A stretch of DNA of 64,000 nt from Gottfriedia solisilvae. GTDB taxonomy: Bacteria > Bacillota > Bacilli > Bacillales > Bacillaceae_G. A program made the position numbers and the translations under genes. Below the pieces are notes generated by a model, which was not told the origin of the DNA, did no database searches, and saw nothing but the letters and a program-made list of their open reading frames with translations. The DNA is taken from NCBI RefSeq assembly GCF_002128405.1, contig NZ_NETJ01000004.1, forward strand, positions 124,001 to 188,000, in the 5' to 3' direction. Shown here in pieces: positions 36,898 through 48,501 of the stretch (its first letter is position 1; every line of letters starts with the position of its first letter).

Positions 36898-37884
36898 TTA
36901 TTTCATTTTACCTTTTTTAACTTTAACTTTAGTTGGAATTAAGTCACATAATATTTCAGCCAGTTTTACAGTGTCATGTCTAATGACGTTATTATCATAT
37001 TTAATGATTGGCTTTGTAACAACTTCAAGGTTTAATTCATTCAGTTGATCTAAATCAAATAATACTTGTTGTGATAATTCCTCATTATATCGTTTTAAAA
37101 TATTAGTTGGGATTTTCCCTTCATTTACGATAATCGTGTCAATAAAGCTTGAATCCATGTGTTGATTCAATGCTTTTACATGATCACTTGCACTATAATG
37201 TAATGTTTCGCCAGCCTGCGTCATTACATTACATACATATACTTTTTTTGCTTTAGCAGAAATAACAGCCTTACCAATGTCTGTTACTAATAAATTAGGT
37301 AGAATACTTGTATATAAACTACCCGGACCGATCACAATTAAATCAGCCTTCTCTATTTCAACAATAGCCTCATTTATCGGTTCTACATTACTAGGAGATA
37401 GAAAGACTTTTTCAATCTTCTTACCGGAATAAGGTATCTTCGACTCACCAGAAACAATCGTTCCATCTTCAAGCTCTGCTTTTAAAACAACGCTCTGATT
37501 CGCAGCCGGAATGACCTTCCCTCTTACATTTAATACTTTTCTCATCTCTATAATTGCGCGATAAAAATCCCCAGTAATATCCGTCATTGCACTTAACATT
37601 AAATTCCCAAGTGAATGACCTGATAAATCTCCTGTTGTTGTAAAACGATGTTGGAATAATTCTTCTAGCATTGGTTCCACGTCTGACAACGCTGCCAGTA
37701 CATTACGAACATCTCCAGGAGGTGGAATTTTCAGTTCATCTCTTAAACGTCCTGAACTTCCACCATCATCAGCTACTGTTACAATTGCAGTTATATCTAC
37801 CGGATGTTTTTTTAAACCACGTACTAAAACAGACAGGCCCGTACCGCCTCCAATAATGACGATTTTTGATTGTTCGCTCGGCAT
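36898..37884 (-). CDS. yvcK: YvcK/GlmR-type carbon-partitioning regulator
   Basis: A 328-residue CofD-like protein with IVIIGGGTGLSVLVRGLKKH, TVADDGGSSGRLRDEL and DLIVIGPGSLYTSILPNLLV. In Bacillus YvcK (GlmR) binds UDP-GlcNAc and stimulates GlmS, routing carbon into cell wall precursors during gluconeogenic growth. Its start codon overlaps the rapZ stop by a base, so the two are translationally coupled. Confidence 0.95.
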   Translation of the reverse strand: MPSEQSKIVIIGGGTGLSVLVRGLKKHPVDITAIVTVADDGGSSGRLRDELKIPPPGDVRNVLAALSDVEPMLEELFQHRFTTTGDLSGHSLGNLMLSAMTDITGDFYRAIIEMRKVLNVRGKVIPAANQSVVLKAELEDGTIVSGESKIPYSGKKIEKVFLSPSNVEPINEAIVEIEKADLIVIGPGSLYTSILPNLLVTDIGKAVISAKAKKVYVCNVMTQAGETLHYSASDHVKALNQHMDSSFIDTIIVNEGKIPTNILKRYNEELSQQVLFDLDQLNELNLEVVTKPIIKYDNNVIRHDTVKLAEILCDLIPTKVKVKKGKMK

Positions 37885-38768
37885 TATTTGTGACTCCTTT
37901 TCTCAACATCACGATGACTAACGTTTGTATCATATTGGTCTTTAAAGTAGTTGGCTAAGTATTCTGCTAGTGTAACTGATCGATGTTGACCCCCTGTACA
38001 ACCAATCGCTATGATTAATTGTCTTTTACCTTCTCTTTTATATTGAGGTAACATGAAACTAACTAAATCAATTAATTTCAACATAAATTCAGTTGTCTCG
38101 TTAAATTTCAGTACGTATGAGGAAACCTCTTTATCAAGGCCAGTCAAAGGTCTCATCGATTCAATGTAAAAAGGATTTGGTAAGAAACGAACGTCGAATA
38201 CTAAATCAGCATCAATTGGAATGCCATACTTAAATCCAAATGACTCAATATTTACTGAAAAACCTTCTTGTTCATTCTGACGGAATTGCTTAATAATCTT
38301 TTCTCTTAAAGCTTTAGGCTTTAAATCTGACGTATCATATATTAACTGCGCGCGCCCCTTCACTTGAGCCAATAATGCTCGTTCCATCTCAATTCCTTTT
38401 AAAGGAGATCCTGTTGGTGATAATGGATGCGAACGACGAGTTTCTTTATATCTTGTAACTAATGCAGAATCTGTAGCATCTAAAAATAATATTTGTGGGA
38501 TGATTGAAGGAGTTGTCATTAATTGATCTAATGAACTTCCTAATTGATCAAAAAATTCTCGTCCACGAAGATCCATTACAAGCGCAACTTTATCTGTTGT
38601 ATGATGATCTGGATCTTTCAATAATTCTACAAACTTAGGAAGTAATGCTGGCGGAAGATTATCTACACAGAAATATCCTATATCTTCTAATGCTTGCACA
38701 ACTACTGTTTTACCAGCACCTGACATTCCGGTAATAATGACCATGTTTACATGTGATCTTGTAGCCAC
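37884..38768 (-). CDS. rapZ: RNase adapter/nucleotide-binding protein RapZ (YvcJ)
   Basis: RapZ-family protein, 294 residues. Walker A GMSGAGKT near the N terminus, [19 protein letters not shown], and the C-terminal [21 protein letters not shown]. In enteric bacteria RapZ directs RNase E to GlmZ; in Bacillus YvcJ binds GTP/ATP and affects competence. The adjacent yvcK again points to cell wall amino sugar control. Confidence 0.95.
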   Translation of the reverse strand: MATRSHVNMVIITGMSGAGKTVVVQALEDIGYFCVDNLPPALLPKFVELLKDPDHHTTDKVALVMDLRGREFFDQLGSSLDQLMTTPSIIPQILFLDATDSALVTRYKETRRSHPLSPTGSPLKGIEMERALLAQVKGRAQLIYDTSDLKPKALREKIIKQFRQNEQEGFSVNIESFGFKYGIPIDADLVFDVRFLPNPFYIESMRPLTGLDKEVSSYVLKFNETTEFMLKLIDLVSFMLPQYKREGKRQLIIAIGCTGGQHRSVTLAEYLANYFKDQYDTNVSHRDVEKRSHK

Positions 38769-38798
38769 TCTAATTCCACCCTTTCTAAGATTTATTCA

Positions 38799-39257
38799 TT
38801 AACTTGGATTTAATCGATAGCGTAATAGTTCAAAATCTGGTGTATATACAAATGTACCGTGTAGAATTTCAGTACCTTTTAGTAGATAGTCAATAATATG
38901 AAAATCCCCTTCAGCCATTTGAAGGTTTTTTACATCATCAATTGAATGCCAACGAAGAATCCCTTCTTCACATTCATCTTGGTTTTCACCGTCAAATTCA
39001 GTAGCTAAAAATGAAAACATCATCCACTCATTAACTACTTTTGCATTTTCTTCTATAATTATTGTAAAAACACCTTTTAATTTCGGGTTTTTTAAATAGA
39101 CACCGGTTTCCTCTCGATATTCGCGAACAACTGCTTCTCGAATATTTTCACCTGGCTCCATCTTTCCGCCAGGAGCAACCCACCAGTTTCTTCTAGGCTT
39201 TTGTAACAGGAGGATGTTATTTTCTTTTAACAAAACACAATGTGTAACTCTTTGCAT
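38799..39257 (-). CDS. NUDIX hydrolase (YvcI)
   Basis: A 152-residue NUDIX protein with a complete Nudix box (GKMEPGENIREAVV then REYREETGV). It probably hydrolyses a nucleoside diphosphate derivative, such as an oxidised nucleotide (RNA 5' pyrophosphate also possible). First gene of the operon running to crh; a promoter lies 55-83 bases upstream. Confidence 0.92.
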   Translation of the reverse strand: MQRVTHCVLLKENNILLLQKPRRNWWVAPGGKMEPGENIREAVVREYREETGVYLKNPKLKGVFTIIIEENAKVVNEWMMFSFLATEFDGENQDECEEGILRWHSIDDVKNLQMAEGDFHIIDYLLKGTEILHGTFVYTPDFELLRYRLNPS

Positions 39258-39311
39258 TTTCTATACCTCACTTACAATCTTCTTACAGTTAGTTGTAACT
39301 GCCCAATCTAT

Positions 39312-39340
39312 ATTATACCTTTAAACAACTACAACAACAA
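39312..39340 (-). promoter_or_regulatory. Sigma-A promoter of the yvcI-rapZ-yvcK-whiA-crh operon
   Basis: Minus strand TTGTTG, 17-base spacer, TATAAT. The leader contains CAGTTA-CAAC-TAACTG, a small hairpin of unknown role. Confidence 0.6.
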
Positions 39341-39392
39341 CTTGTAACCATGAATGATCACTTGAAATACTGAAAGGAAAATTGACATATAA

Positions 39393-39435
39393 AAATCCTA
39401 GTTAAAACATAATGTTATGTTCCAATCTAGGATTT
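39393..39435 (-). terminator. Second hairpin downstream of trxB
   Basis: AAATCCTAG / CTAGGATTT with a nested ACATAAT/ATTATGT-type stem and TTTTT on the minus strand. Together with the next hairpin it closes the trxB transcript in a 396-base gap that otherwise holds only the yvcI promoter. Confidence 0.65.
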
Positions 39436-39466
39436 AATTTAGGTTATTTTCGATAAACAAAAAAAG

Positions 39467-39496
39467 GGAACATGGACAAGCGCATATCCATGTTCC
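39467..39496 (-). terminator. trxB terminator
   Basis: GGAACATGGA / TCCATGTTCC followed on the minus strand by CTTTTTTTG. Confidence 0.85.
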
Positions 39497-39653
39497 ATAT
39501 ATATTAGGGGGCTCTCTGGTTGTTATCTATAATACAGTATTTATATTGCAAGAAAGTTACACCCTAATTACATATAAATTTCAGAATATTACAATTCCAT
39601 TTACATTTTAACGTTTCTACCATTCGGCAAAAAAAGTAAGCTGTTTGTTGGAA

Positions 39654-40634
<981 letters not shown>

Positions 40635-40713
40635 TTACCTAGATTATTAACTAACACTATCCTATAACTAAACCACAGAAAACGACAAATCATATGCTCA
40701 TGTAAAAATAAAG

Positions 40714-40751
40714 AAAGCTTGCCTAACACCATTTGGTATTAAAACAAGCTT
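40714..40751 (-). terminator. Terminator overlapping the 3' end of the TPR gene
   Basis: AAGCTTG / CAAGCTT with inner TAACACC / GGTATTA-like pairing, then TTTATTTTT. The stem includes the last codons and stop of the gene. Confidence 0.8.
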
Positions 40752-42238
40752 CGAATGGCGCTAATGCCTTTATTTAACAAATAAGTAGATATATTATAGT
40801 TTGCTGCAATTTTCTTTTGTGATACACGTTTTTCTTCATTTTCTACAAGATAATGCGTAGCTGCTAATAAAACATTTTCATTTACTGGTAATTCTTTATA
40901 CTTCAATGTTAATTCACAAATTGAGAAAAACCATAATTGAAGCTGATTTCGTAGAAGTACATAGTCATCTTCCCAATGAGTTTGAATTTTTTTCGCACCA
41001 TCTATGACAATTTTTAATGATGGATGTGGTTCCATATAGCACATATTATTTAACAATACTTGCTCTATTTGTTCATCGATACCGATATGATCTAACGGTT
41101 CTAAATCTTGAAGGATTGAACTAAATTTTTGATCATAATAATATTCCTTCATAAAATAGATTAAACCCCAACGCTCACTATTAGAATTAGAGTATTTTGC
41201 TTGATACTCTGTTTCTGACATTAGTTTTTCAATTTCATTCGTTGAATGTTTTTTCTCGACCCAGGGAGCCAGCTCTTCATGGTCATCAAAAGCTTCTGAC
41301 ATTTCTAAATTCCAGATGCGCTCTGCAAGTTCAATTCGACCAGATCTGTATGCTGCATCACTATACATATAATAAAATTGGACCTCACGATTCGGTCTAT
41401 CTATATAAAGTAAGTGAAATAGCTTAAATGCCTGTTCAAATTGTTGGAATTGATAAAACAATACACCAAGTTTATGGCGATGTTCCTCCGATATCGGAAC
41501 AATATTAGACAAACTCATCAAGTATTCTTGAGCAGCCTCTTGTTCATTTAGAATTCTTTTTAACATTGTTAAATGAATAAGTGCTGAAAGGTTTCCAGGA
41601 TTTTGTTCTAATACATAATGAAGTACTCTTTCGGATTCTTCATGATTCCCTAAATGTAGTTCAACTAAAGCCAAGTTATTGTATGCTGGCCAAAATTCTT
41701 GGTATTTATCCACTATATTCAGTAAAGTTGTTTTGGCAGATTTCCAATCATGGTTAGCTAAATAACTTGTTACTCTTTCTTGAAGAACAAGCAAATCATC
41801 ATTTATGCTTAGATCATCATCTTCTTCACTATGGATAATATCTAAGTAATCTTCCAGTTCATCTAACTGGTCTTCATCAGTACCTATTTCTAAGTACTTT
41901 TGGGCGTAAAGATTAGCTTTTTGAAATAATCCCAACTCAAAAAATGCAAATGCTAATAAATAATACACATCTTCATTTGCAGGAAATTTATCTAATATAT
42001 ATTCTAAAATTGTAATAGACGTTTGGTATTGATGCATTGTTAAAAGCTTACGAGAAATATCAACTAGTACAGTCTGATTTTCTTCGTTTTCAGCAGCTTT
42101 CTTTAAATAATAAATCGCTTGGTCAGTATCGTTACTATTATAAGCTTTCATACCTTTTTCGTAGAAATAATCTTTCGGTAACGAGAACGAAACGACATTA
42201 TGAAATTGATTTGTTTGATTCCCCAAATTTTCAGACAT
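40739..42238 (-). CDS. TPR-repeat protein (YvcD-like)
   Basis: About 499 residues from MSENLGNQTNQFHNVV, made largely of tetratricopeptide-like helices (YFYEKGMKAYNSNDTDQAIY, ANEDVYYLLAFAFFELGLFQ, YNNLALVELHLGNHEESERV). No enzymatic motif; likely a scaffold. The frame is open for 39 more codons upstream, but GGAGG five bases before this ATG and the family start favour it. Located between yvoF and trxB as yvcD is in Bacillus. Confidence 0.88.
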   Translation of the reverse strand: MSENLGNQTNQFHNVVSFSLPKDYFYEKGMKAYNSNDTDQAIYYLKKAAENEENQTVLVDISRKLLTMHQYQTSITILEYILDKFPANEDVYYLLAFAFFELGLFQKANLYAQKYLEIGTDEDQLDELEDYLDIIHSEEDDDLSINDDLLVLQERVTSYLANHDWKSAKTTLLNIVDKYQEFWPAYNNLALVELHLGNHEESERVLHYVLEQNPGNLSALIHLTMLKRILNEQEAAQEYLMSLSNIVPISEEHRHKLGVLFYQFQQFEQAFKLFHLLYIDRPNREVQFYYMYSDAAYRSGRIELAERIWNLEMSEAFDDHEELAPWVEKKHSTNEIEKLMSETEYQAKYSNSNSERWGLIYFMKEYYYDQKFSSILQDLEPLDHIGIDEQIEQVLLNNMCYMEPHPSLKIVIDGAKKIQTHWEDDYVLLRNQLQLWFFSICELTLKYKELPVNENVLLAATHYLVENEEKRVSQKKIAANYNISTYLLNKGISAIRSLF

Positions 42239-42428
42239 TCGATCCTCCAGTTTTTCCAGCTTATCACAGTATATCATACAAAAAGAGGAAATAGTCGTCG
42301 TCCAAATTATAAGAATTTGTATACGACGAACAATTTCCATCTTTAAAAAATTCAAAAGTAGTCCAATTTATTATTTTACATAAAACAATGAATAATGGAA
42401 CCACTTTTTTTATTTTACAAATATTACC

Positions 42429-42935
42429 TTACTTACTAATACTACTTTTAGCATCAGGTATCGAAATGATTGTCATTGGATTCCCTCCAACAAATGCTCC
42501 TGCTGGTACATCTTTATTGACTAAAGTTGCTGCAGAAATTTTCGCTCCATCACCAATTACTACGCCAGGTAATATCGTAGTATTTGCGCCAACTAACACA
42601 TTATCCCCAATTATTACTTCTCCTAAACGATATTCATTTATTAAATATTCATGTGCTAAAATCGTAGTATTATAACCAATGATTGAATTATTCCCTACTG
42701 AGATTAGCTCTGGAAACATTAAGTCTGGAGTAACTTTAAAAGCAAAAGCAGTGTAATTACCAATTTTCATACCAATTAGTCGTCTATACATCCAGTTTTT
42801 CACGCTAAAAAATGGAATATATCGTGCAGCTTCAATTACGATTACATTTCGAAAAGTTTTCCAAAATGATACTGTCTTGTAAAGCTGCCAAAGTGAGTTT
42901 TTCCCCTCAATATTGTATCTTTTTGTATTTCTCAC
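42429..42935 (-). CDS. Hexapeptide-repeat acyltransferase (YvoF-like)
   Basis: A 168-residue left-handed beta-helix protein: [40 protein letters not shown] and VGGNPMTII are the hexapeptide turns. Probably an O-acetyltransferase; the substrate is unknown. Its start overlaps the end of ppaX by four bases (ATGA-type coupling). Confidence 0.88.
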   Translation of the reverse strand: MRNTKRYNIEGKNSLWQLYKTVSFWKTFRNVIVIEAARYIPFFSVKNWMYRRLIGMKIGNYTAFAFKVTPDLMFPELISVGNNSIIGYNTTILAHEYLINEYRLGEVIIGDNVLVGANTTILPGVVIGDGAKISAATLVNKDVPAGAFVGGNPMTIISIPDAKSSISK

Positions 42936-43579
42936 TTTTCTTCGCTTCCTATTATTGTTAAGATATCACTCATTTTTTCTAACATATAGTCTGGATGATA
43001 CGATTCTAAAAATTCTTTTCCTTTAAGTGACCATACAACGCCTGCCGTTTTCGTTCCAGCATTTTTACCACCTTCTATATCGTGGTAGTTGTCGCCTACC
43101 ATAATAGTTTCCTCAGGCGTAGCATTTAGCTTTTTCAACGCTAATTGTATTGGCTCTGGATGTGGCTTCGCATTTTGAACATCGTCAATTGTAATAACAA
43201 CATCAAAAAATTGTTTCAAACGACTATAGCTTAAACCCATTTCTACTACATTTCTTGCCTTCGTCGTCACAATACCAATTTTATAACCTTGTTCGTGTAA
43301 TGTTTCAATCGTTTCATAAACAGTCTCATATTCTTCTACAAATTCATCGTGCATCTCAACATTAAAGCGACGATATTCTGTAATTAGCTCATCTACACGA
43401 TTTTCATCAACTGTTGAAAAAGATTCCGTTAATGTTGGTCCCATAAATGGAATAACATGCTCACGTTTATATTTTCCAGGATAAAACTTCTCTAATGTAT
43501 GCATGAATGACGCAATAATTAGTTCGTTTGTGTTGATCAATGTACCATCTAAGTCAAATAATAATGTTGTAATTTTCAT
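42932..43579 (-). CDS. ppaX: Pyrophosphatase PpaX
   Basis: HAD-superfamily phosphatase, 215 residues: [22 protein letters not shown] (motif II) and [16 protein letters not shown]. In B. subtilis PpaX hydrolyses the pyrophosphate released when HprK dephosphorylates P-Ser-HPr by phosphorolysis. Its linkage to hprK supports that assignment. Confidence 0.93.
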   Translation of the reverse strand: MKITTLLFDLDGTLINTNELIIASFMHTLEKFYPGKYKREHVIPFMGPTLTESFSTVDENRVDELITEYRRFNVEMHDEFVEEYETVYETIETLHEQGYKIGIVTTKARNVVEMGLSYSRLKQFFDVVITIDDVQNAKPHPEPIQLALKKLNATPEETIMVGDNYHDIEGGKNAGTKTAGVVWSLKGKEFLESYHPDYMLEKMSDILTIIGSEEK

Positions 43580-43602
43580 TAGATTTCCCTCTCTAACTGC
43601 TA

Positions 43603-44544
43603 CTATTTCATTTCTGCGTTCAAGCTAGTTTCGGATTTCTTACTAACCTTACCTATTATTCTTGCTACAAAGCATGTAACAATTAATGCAACAAAGAATC
43701 TTATGGCAAATAAATACCATACTGGAATGCCTAATGGGATAAAGATCAGTGTATCTTCAATTACCGCATGACATGCCACTAAAAACAAGAATACTAAATA
43801 TAAATCCTTCTTTGATACGCCATCTTCTTTTACTGCCTGAATCATAACACCAGCACCAAAAGCTAATCCGAAAAATAAACCTGCTGCCAATGTAACACCA
43901 GCCTTAGATTCTACACCTAGTAATTTTGTAAAAGGTGATAAGAATTTTGTAATGTAGTTCATCCAGCCTAAATCTTTTGCAAATTGAATCACTACCATCA
44001 AAGGAATAACGATAATAACTAACTTATAAATGCCAAGAGCAGATGCAATAATGGCTGTTTTTATTAACTCCATACCACTAATGTTTGCTACCTCTGCAAC
44101 TGCTATTCCCTTATGAACAATTTCAGTTCCACCTGGCCAGAAGAAATGCAAACATAATGCAGATATGATTGCGAAACCTACCCTCACAAAAACTACAAAG
44201 GAAGCTCGAATCCCTACCGCGGTTGCTACACTCGTTTCTATGAATAAATTATGAGAGAAACTTAGCATAACTGCCAAAATTAAGGCTTCCTTCATCGTTA
44301 AATCCATTGGAAGCATCGCGCCAATCGCGGCATATAAATTTAATACATTACCTAAAACTAAAACGATTGCTGCATCACCTTTTAAACCGATAAAACTCAT
44401 TAATGGTTCAAGAAGGTTAACAAACCAGTCCATGAGACTCGTCTCTTTCACGATCGTTAAAATGAATGAAATTGGAAAGATAATTTTCCCCATCTTCCAA
44501 GATGTCAACAAACCTACTTTTAACCCATTTTTCAATGTTTCCAA
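43603..44544 (-). CDS. Nucleoside recognition domain membrane protein (YvoD-like)
   Basis: A 313-residue polytopic membrane protein with about eight helices and Gate/nucleoside-recognition-type blocks ([60 protein letters not shown]). Transport substrate unknown. Lies between lgt and ppaX, the same position as yvoD. Confidence 0.88.
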   Translation of the reverse strand: METLKNGLKVGLLTSWKMGKIIFPISFILTIVKETSLMDWFVNLLEPLMSFIGLKGDAAIVLVLGNVLNLYAAIGAMLPMDLTMKEALILAVMLSFSHNLFIETSVATAVGIRASFVVFVRVGFAIISALCLHFFWPGGTEIVHKGIAVAEVANISGMELIKTAIIASALGIYKLVIIVIPLMVVIQFAKDLGWMNYITKFLSPFTKLLGVESKAGVTLAAGLFFGLAFGAGVMIQAVKEDGVSKKDLYLVFLFLVACHAVIEDTLIFIPLGIPVWYLFAIRFFVALIVTCFVARIIGKVSKKSETSLNAEMK

Positions 44545-44577
44545 AACGAATCCCCCCTCACCCGATATTTCTATTGA

Positions 44578-45390
44578 TTATGCATCTAAATAACGATCAT
44601 TAGATAATCCTTTAACCCTGCGATAAACAAGAACAATAATCGCAAACACAATAATTAATACAGAAATAAACTGAGCCATTCTAATTGTATCTGTTAACAT
44701 TAAGCTATCTGTACGAAGACCCTCAATAAAGTATCGACCAACTGAATACCAAATTAAATAAGTTAAGAACATTTCACCACGTCTTAGATTTACCTTTCTT
44801 AAAGACAATAATAAGATAATTCCTAGCAAGCTCCACATTGATTCATATAAGAATGTTGGGTGGTAGTAAGCACCATCAATATACATTTGATTAATAATCC
44901 AAGTTGGTAAATGTAGACCCTCTAAAAATGAACGAGTAACTTCTCCCCCATGAGCCTCTTGATTCATAAAATTTCCCCAGCGTCCAAGCATTTGTCCAAC
45001 AAGAATGCTAGGAGCTGCAATATCAGCTAATTTCCAGAATGATATACCTTTTTTCTTTGAAAAAATATAACTAGCAATAAATGCACCAATTAAACCACCG
45101 TGTATAGCCAAGCCACCATTCCATATTTGTGGAATCTCATTTAAATGCTTAGAATAATAATCGAATTCAAATAATACGTAGTAAATTCTTGCCCCTAATA
45201 TTGCAGATGGAACTGCAATTAATACGATATCCATAAAAGTTTCTTCATGAACCCCGCGGCGTTTCCCTTCACGAATGGCTAACCATAAACCTAATAAGAC
45301 ACCTATACCTATTAATACCCCATACCACTTAATAGAAAGAGGTCCTAGCTCAAAAAACACCTTATCTAATGGTTGTATATTTGATTCCAT
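44578..45390 (-). CDS. lgt: Prolipoprotein diacylglyceryl transferase
   Basis: Lgt, 270 residues, seven membrane helices. Signature [20 protein letters not shown] followed by [19 protein letters not shown], with the late [20 protein letters not shown]. It attaches diacylglycerol to the lipobox cysteine of prolipoproteins. Between hprK and the yvoD-like gene. Confidence 0.97.
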   Translation of the reverse strand: MESNIQPLDKVFFELGPLSIKWYGVLIGIGVLLGLWLAIREGKRRGVHEETFMDIVLIAVPSAILGARIYYVLFEFDYYSKHLNEIPQIWNGGLAIHGGLIGAFIASYIFSKKKGISFWKLADIAAPSILVGQMLGRWGNFMNQEAHGGEVTRSFLEGLHLPTWIINQMYIDGAYYHPTFLYESMWSLLGIILLLSLRKVNLRRGEMFLTYLIWYSVGRYFIEGLRTDSLMLTDTIRMAQFISVLIIVFAIIVLVYRRVKGLSNDRYLDA

Positions 45391-45412
45391 CTATTTTTTC
45401 CCCACTTCATTT

Positions 45413-46369
45413 TTATATTAAATCGTTTAGATCATCTAAATTTGTATTATTACCGCCCTTTATTACCTTTTCTAAGCGATCAGCAAATTGTTGAGCTGCA
45501 TTAACACCCATATTTTTCAATCTAAAATTCATTGCTGCAACCTCAATAATAACAGCTAAGTTTCGACCAGGACGAACAGGTAAAGTAATTTTTGAAATGT
45601 CTGTATCTAAAATTCTTAGCTTTTCATCATCTAAACCGACTCTATCGTATACTTTTTGTGAATCCCATATTTCTAAATCAATATTTAACGTTATTCGTTT
45701 ATAAGTACGGACTGAACCTGCTCCAAACAGTGTCATCACATTAATAATACCTAGTCCACGAATCTCTAATAAGTGCTCAATTAATTCCGGAGAAGAACCG
45801 ATTAAAGTATCTTCATCAGTTTGACGGATTTCAACTGAATCATCAGCAACTAAGCGATGACCTCGTTTTACTAATTCTAGTGCGGTTTCACTTTTACCAA
45901 CACCACTTTTACCAGTAATTAATACACCAACACCATAAATATCAACTAATACACCGTGTAATGCAGTTGTTGGTGCTAATTTAGCTTCTAAATAACTAGT
46001 CAGTCTGCTATATAATTTAGTCGTCTTACTACCAGAACGTAAGATTGGAACCCCTGTTTCTTCACCTGCTTCAATTAATTCTGTAGGAATTTCAAGCCCA
46101 CGGGACACGATAATACAAGGTGTATCCTCTGCACAAAGTTTTTTTAATCTGTCTTCTTTTTGCTCGTCCGTTAAACTTTCATAAAATGTTAGCTCAGTCA
46201 TCCCCAATAACTGTACACGATCAGATGGGTAGTATGTAAAAAACCCTGCAACTTCAATTCCAGGCCGAGATAAATCAGTCGTATTAATGGACCTTTTTAA
46301 TCCTGCGCTACCACTTATTACATCTAATTTAAAATGCTCAACTATATCCTTCGTACGTAACTTACCCAT
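45413..46369 (-). CDS. hprK: HPr kinase/phosphorylase
   Basis: HprK, 318 residues. Walker A GKSGVGKS at 153-160, catalytic-region His in [13 protein letters not shown], and the HprK signature [20 protein letters not shown]. It phosphorylates Ser46 of HPr and Crh when fructose-1,6-bisphosphate is high and reverses this by phosphorolysis. This is the central sensor for the CcpA sites in this window. Confidence 0.97.
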   Translation of the reverse strand: MGKLRTKDIVEHFKLDVISGSAGLKRSINTTDLSRPGIEVAGFFTYYPSDRVQLLGMTELTFYESLTDEQKEDRLKKLCAEDTPCIIVSRGLEIPTELIEAGEETGVPILRSGSKTTKLYSRLTSYLEAKLAPTTALHGVLVDIYGVGVLITGKSGVGKSETALELVKRGHRLVADDSVEIRQTDEDTLIGSSPELIEHLLEIRGLGIINVMTLFGAGSVRTYKRITLNIDLEIWDSQKVYDRVGLDDEKLRILDTDISKITLPVRPGRNLAVIIEVAAMNFRLKNMGVNAAQQFADRLEKVIKGGNNTNLDDLNDLI

Positions 46370-46669
46370 TCATGAGCCTCCTAGATTATAAATTTCGTTT
46401 TTCATATCAATTTATAAATTTATCTTTTCATATTGTACCATTTTTAAAGTTGGTGGGAAAATGTCGAGAAATAGTAGTTATATTTTTATAAAGCAAAGTT
46501 GTGTAGGAATTTTCTACTTTTAATATGAAGGAGCTATTAATGTTTATTTTTTAACAATAGCCTAATTGAAAGAAATAAGTTTTGCTAATTGCCTTTGCTC
46601 ATATACAAAAACATTAAAACGATGCCGATATTAATATTGTTAACAAAATAAAATGATAGAGGTGGAATT

Positions 46670-47632
46670 ATGTTTAAGAAATGGACTAATGGAGTATGTT
46701 CTTTCCTACTTGCAGTTACTTTTTTTATGCCGTTTTTTACTAACGTAGTAGCTCATGCAGAAGAAGTAAATCTCGTTGAAGATCGATTAACACTATCTGA
46801 AAACGAAATAACAATCACACCTGGTGAATCAAAAGAAATTATCCTTACTTATATAAATGATCTTGGCGAAAAAGAAGACGTGACAAAGAGTCCTGAATTG
46901 AAAGTTGAAAATATTGATGAACTTGTAAAATTCGAAAACGGTCTTATTACTGCTGGGGAAGACATTGGCACAACAGAATTACAATTCTCTTATAAAGATT
47001 TTAATGTTTTATTAACGATAAACGTTGAAGACAAAGTCGAATTAGAAAGTATCAAAATTGATTTAAAAGAGTTTAAGTTAGCTGTAGGTAAAACTCTTCC
47101 ATTAAAGGTTTATGGATATTATTCGGACGGTTCAAAGGAAGTTATAAAAGATAATTTGACTTGGCAAAGCTCTAATACTTCAGTTGCTACTGTTAAAGAT
47201 GGAATTGTAACTGCAGTGAAAGAAGGAAAAAGCAATGTAATCATTACTGTTTCTTATGAGGAGTTTAGTGCAAAATCAGAAGGTAAAGTTTTTGTACAAT
47301 CACCAGTGAAAATCAAGAACATTATTGCTAACCCTTCAAAATTGAAATTACAGCAAGGTGATAAGCAGTCAATTACAATTTTTGCAGTTTATACAGATGG
47401 AACAAAAAAAGATATTACTAAAGATGTAAAATATAAAATTGGAAATACAAAAATTGTTACCTTCTCAGACGGCAAAATTGTCGCAAAAGCTAAAGGTGCT
47501 ACAAGCATTAAAGCTAGCTATCAAAATTATTCAGCGAATATTACAGTTGTCGTTGAGAAAAAAAAGAAGCATGATGACGATGATAAGAAGCATGACGATG
47601 ACAATCACCATAAAGGTAAACATGGTAAATAA
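46670..47632 (+). CDS. Secreted protein with bacterial Ig-like (BIG2) domains
   Basis: A 320-residue exported protein. Signal peptide with likely cleavage after VVAHA (residue 30). Three Ig-like modules follow: about 36-122, 124-209 (ESIKIDLKEFKLAVGKTLPL, LTWQSSNTSVATVKDGIVTA) and 212-293 (KNIIANPSKLKLQQGDKQSI). The tail is an unusual Lys/His/Asp-rich run (KKHDDDDKKHDDDNHHKGKH) that could bind metal or wall polymers. No LPXTG anchor. Function unknown; probably surface-associated. The 300-base gap before it shows only a possible hprK promoter. Confidence 0.88.
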   Translation: MFKKWTNGVCSFLLAVTFFMPFFTNVVAHAEEVNLVEDRLTLSENEITITPGESKEIILTYINDLGEKEDVTKSPELKVENIDELVKFENGLITAGEDIGTTELQFSYKDFNVLLTINVEDKVELESIKIDLKEFKLAVGKTLPLKVYGYYSDGSKEVIKDNLTWQSSNTSVATVKDGIVTAVKEGKSNVIITVSYEEFSAKSEGKVFVQSPVKIKNIIANPSKLKLQQGDKQSITIFAVYTDGTKKDITKDVKYKIGNTKIVTFSDGKIVAKAKGATSIKASYQNYSANITVVVEKKKKHDDDDKKHDDDNHHKGKHGK

Positions 47633-47683
47633 TCATTCCCATTCATTTTGAAAAAAACTCTTTATTGAATTTTCTTCAAAAGT

Positions 47684-47710
47684 AAAAAGCTCCCAAAAAG
47701 GGAGCTTTTA
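47684..47710. terminator. Bidirectional terminator
   Basis: AAAAAGCTCCC / GGGAGCTTTT with an AAAAA loop, between convergent genes. Confidence 0.88.
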
Positions 47711-48082
47711 TTTGCGTTCAGATGTTTTTTTGTTTTTTGGATCAAATACAAAATACTGTATTAACATACTAAATGTACTAATCAAAATTGACGCTAATAT
47801 TGCTGTACCAAATCCATTAACCCTGATTGCATCTCCAAGGATATAATCCGTCATTTCTAATGTAATCGCATTGATAATAAACAGGAATAAACCAAGTGTA
47901 AAAATCGTTACGGGTAATGTGATAAATATTAATATTGGTCTAATGATCGTATTTAATACAGATAAAACTAGTGCAGCAACGACTGCTGTTGGTATATTTG
48001 CTACATAAAAATCTGGTTGAAGAAAACCAGCTACTACAATAAAAACTAAACTATTAATTGCTAATGAAAATAACCATCTCAT
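47708..48082 (-). CDS. YvlD-like phage-holin-family (DUF350/4_superfamily) membrane protein
   Basis: About 124 residues from MRWLFSLAINSLVFIVVAGF, with four hydrophobic segments (IPTAVVAALVLSVLNTIIRP, FTLGLFLFIINAITLEMTDY) as in the YvlD membrane protein family. B. subtilis yvlD follows yvlC in a cell-envelope-stress operon, the same arrangement as here. The internal ATG is preferred over one 14 codons upstream that would overlap the PspC gene. Confidence 0.85.
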   Translation of the reverse strand: MRWLFSLAINSLVFIVVAGFLQPDFYVANIPTAVVAALVLSVLNTIIRPILIFITLPVTIFTLGLFLFIINAITLEMTDYILGDAIRVNGFGTAILASILISTFSMLIQYFVFDPKNKKTSERK

Positions 48083-48087
48083 AAAAT

Positions 48088-48279
48088 TTACACTTCGCCT
48101 TCTTTTGGAACAATAAAAATCCAAACTAAGTAAACTAAAAATATAGCACCAAATCCGATAAAAAATAATAAAACAAAAAGTAATCGTATTAATGTACTAT
48201 CAAAATTAAAATATTGACCCAAACCACCGCATACTCCTGCAAGCATTGAGTCTTTAGAAGATCGATATAATTTTCTCAC
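48088..48279 (-). CDS. PspC-domain protein (YvlC-like)
   Basis: A 63-residue protein that is essentially one PspC domain: LYRSSKDSMLAGVCGGLGQY and a hydrophobic helix LIRLLFVLLFFIGFGAIFLVYLVW split by charged ends. Such proteins sense or respond to envelope stress. GTG start eight bases after GAGAGGAG. Five bases upstream of the yvlD-like gene. Confidence 0.9.
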   Translation of the reverse strand: MRKLYRSSKDSMLAGVCGGLGQYFNFDSTLIRLLFVLLFFIGFGAIFLVYLVWIFIVPKEGEV

Positions 48280-48452
48280 AGTAATCTCCTCTCTAACTAT
48301 CCAGCCTCTATTTATATAAAAATTATTATAATAAATACTTTATAATTTATTCTATGCCAAAACAAACAAAAAGAATGTCCAAAAAACGAAAACTAGCATA
48401 TCAAATCCTTTTTGGGTTCTTTTTATCAGAAAACTGCTCACTTACACATACA

Positions 48453-48490
48453 AAAACAAAGAGGAGAATGTAGTTTCCCCTCTTTGTTTT
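48453..48490 (-). terminator. Terminator of uvrBA
   Basis: AAAACAAAGAGG pairs with CCTCTTTGTTTT, lying just after the uvrA stop, with T-rich flanks. Confidence 0.85.
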
Positions 48491-48501
48491 TCATTACTTT
48501 T

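Noticed and set aside
42388-42675. Plus-strand frame of 95 codons opposite the hexapeptide acyltransferase gene
   Set aside because: Proline/threonine repeats mirror the hexapeptide repeats of the real minus-strand gene; no ribosome binding site.
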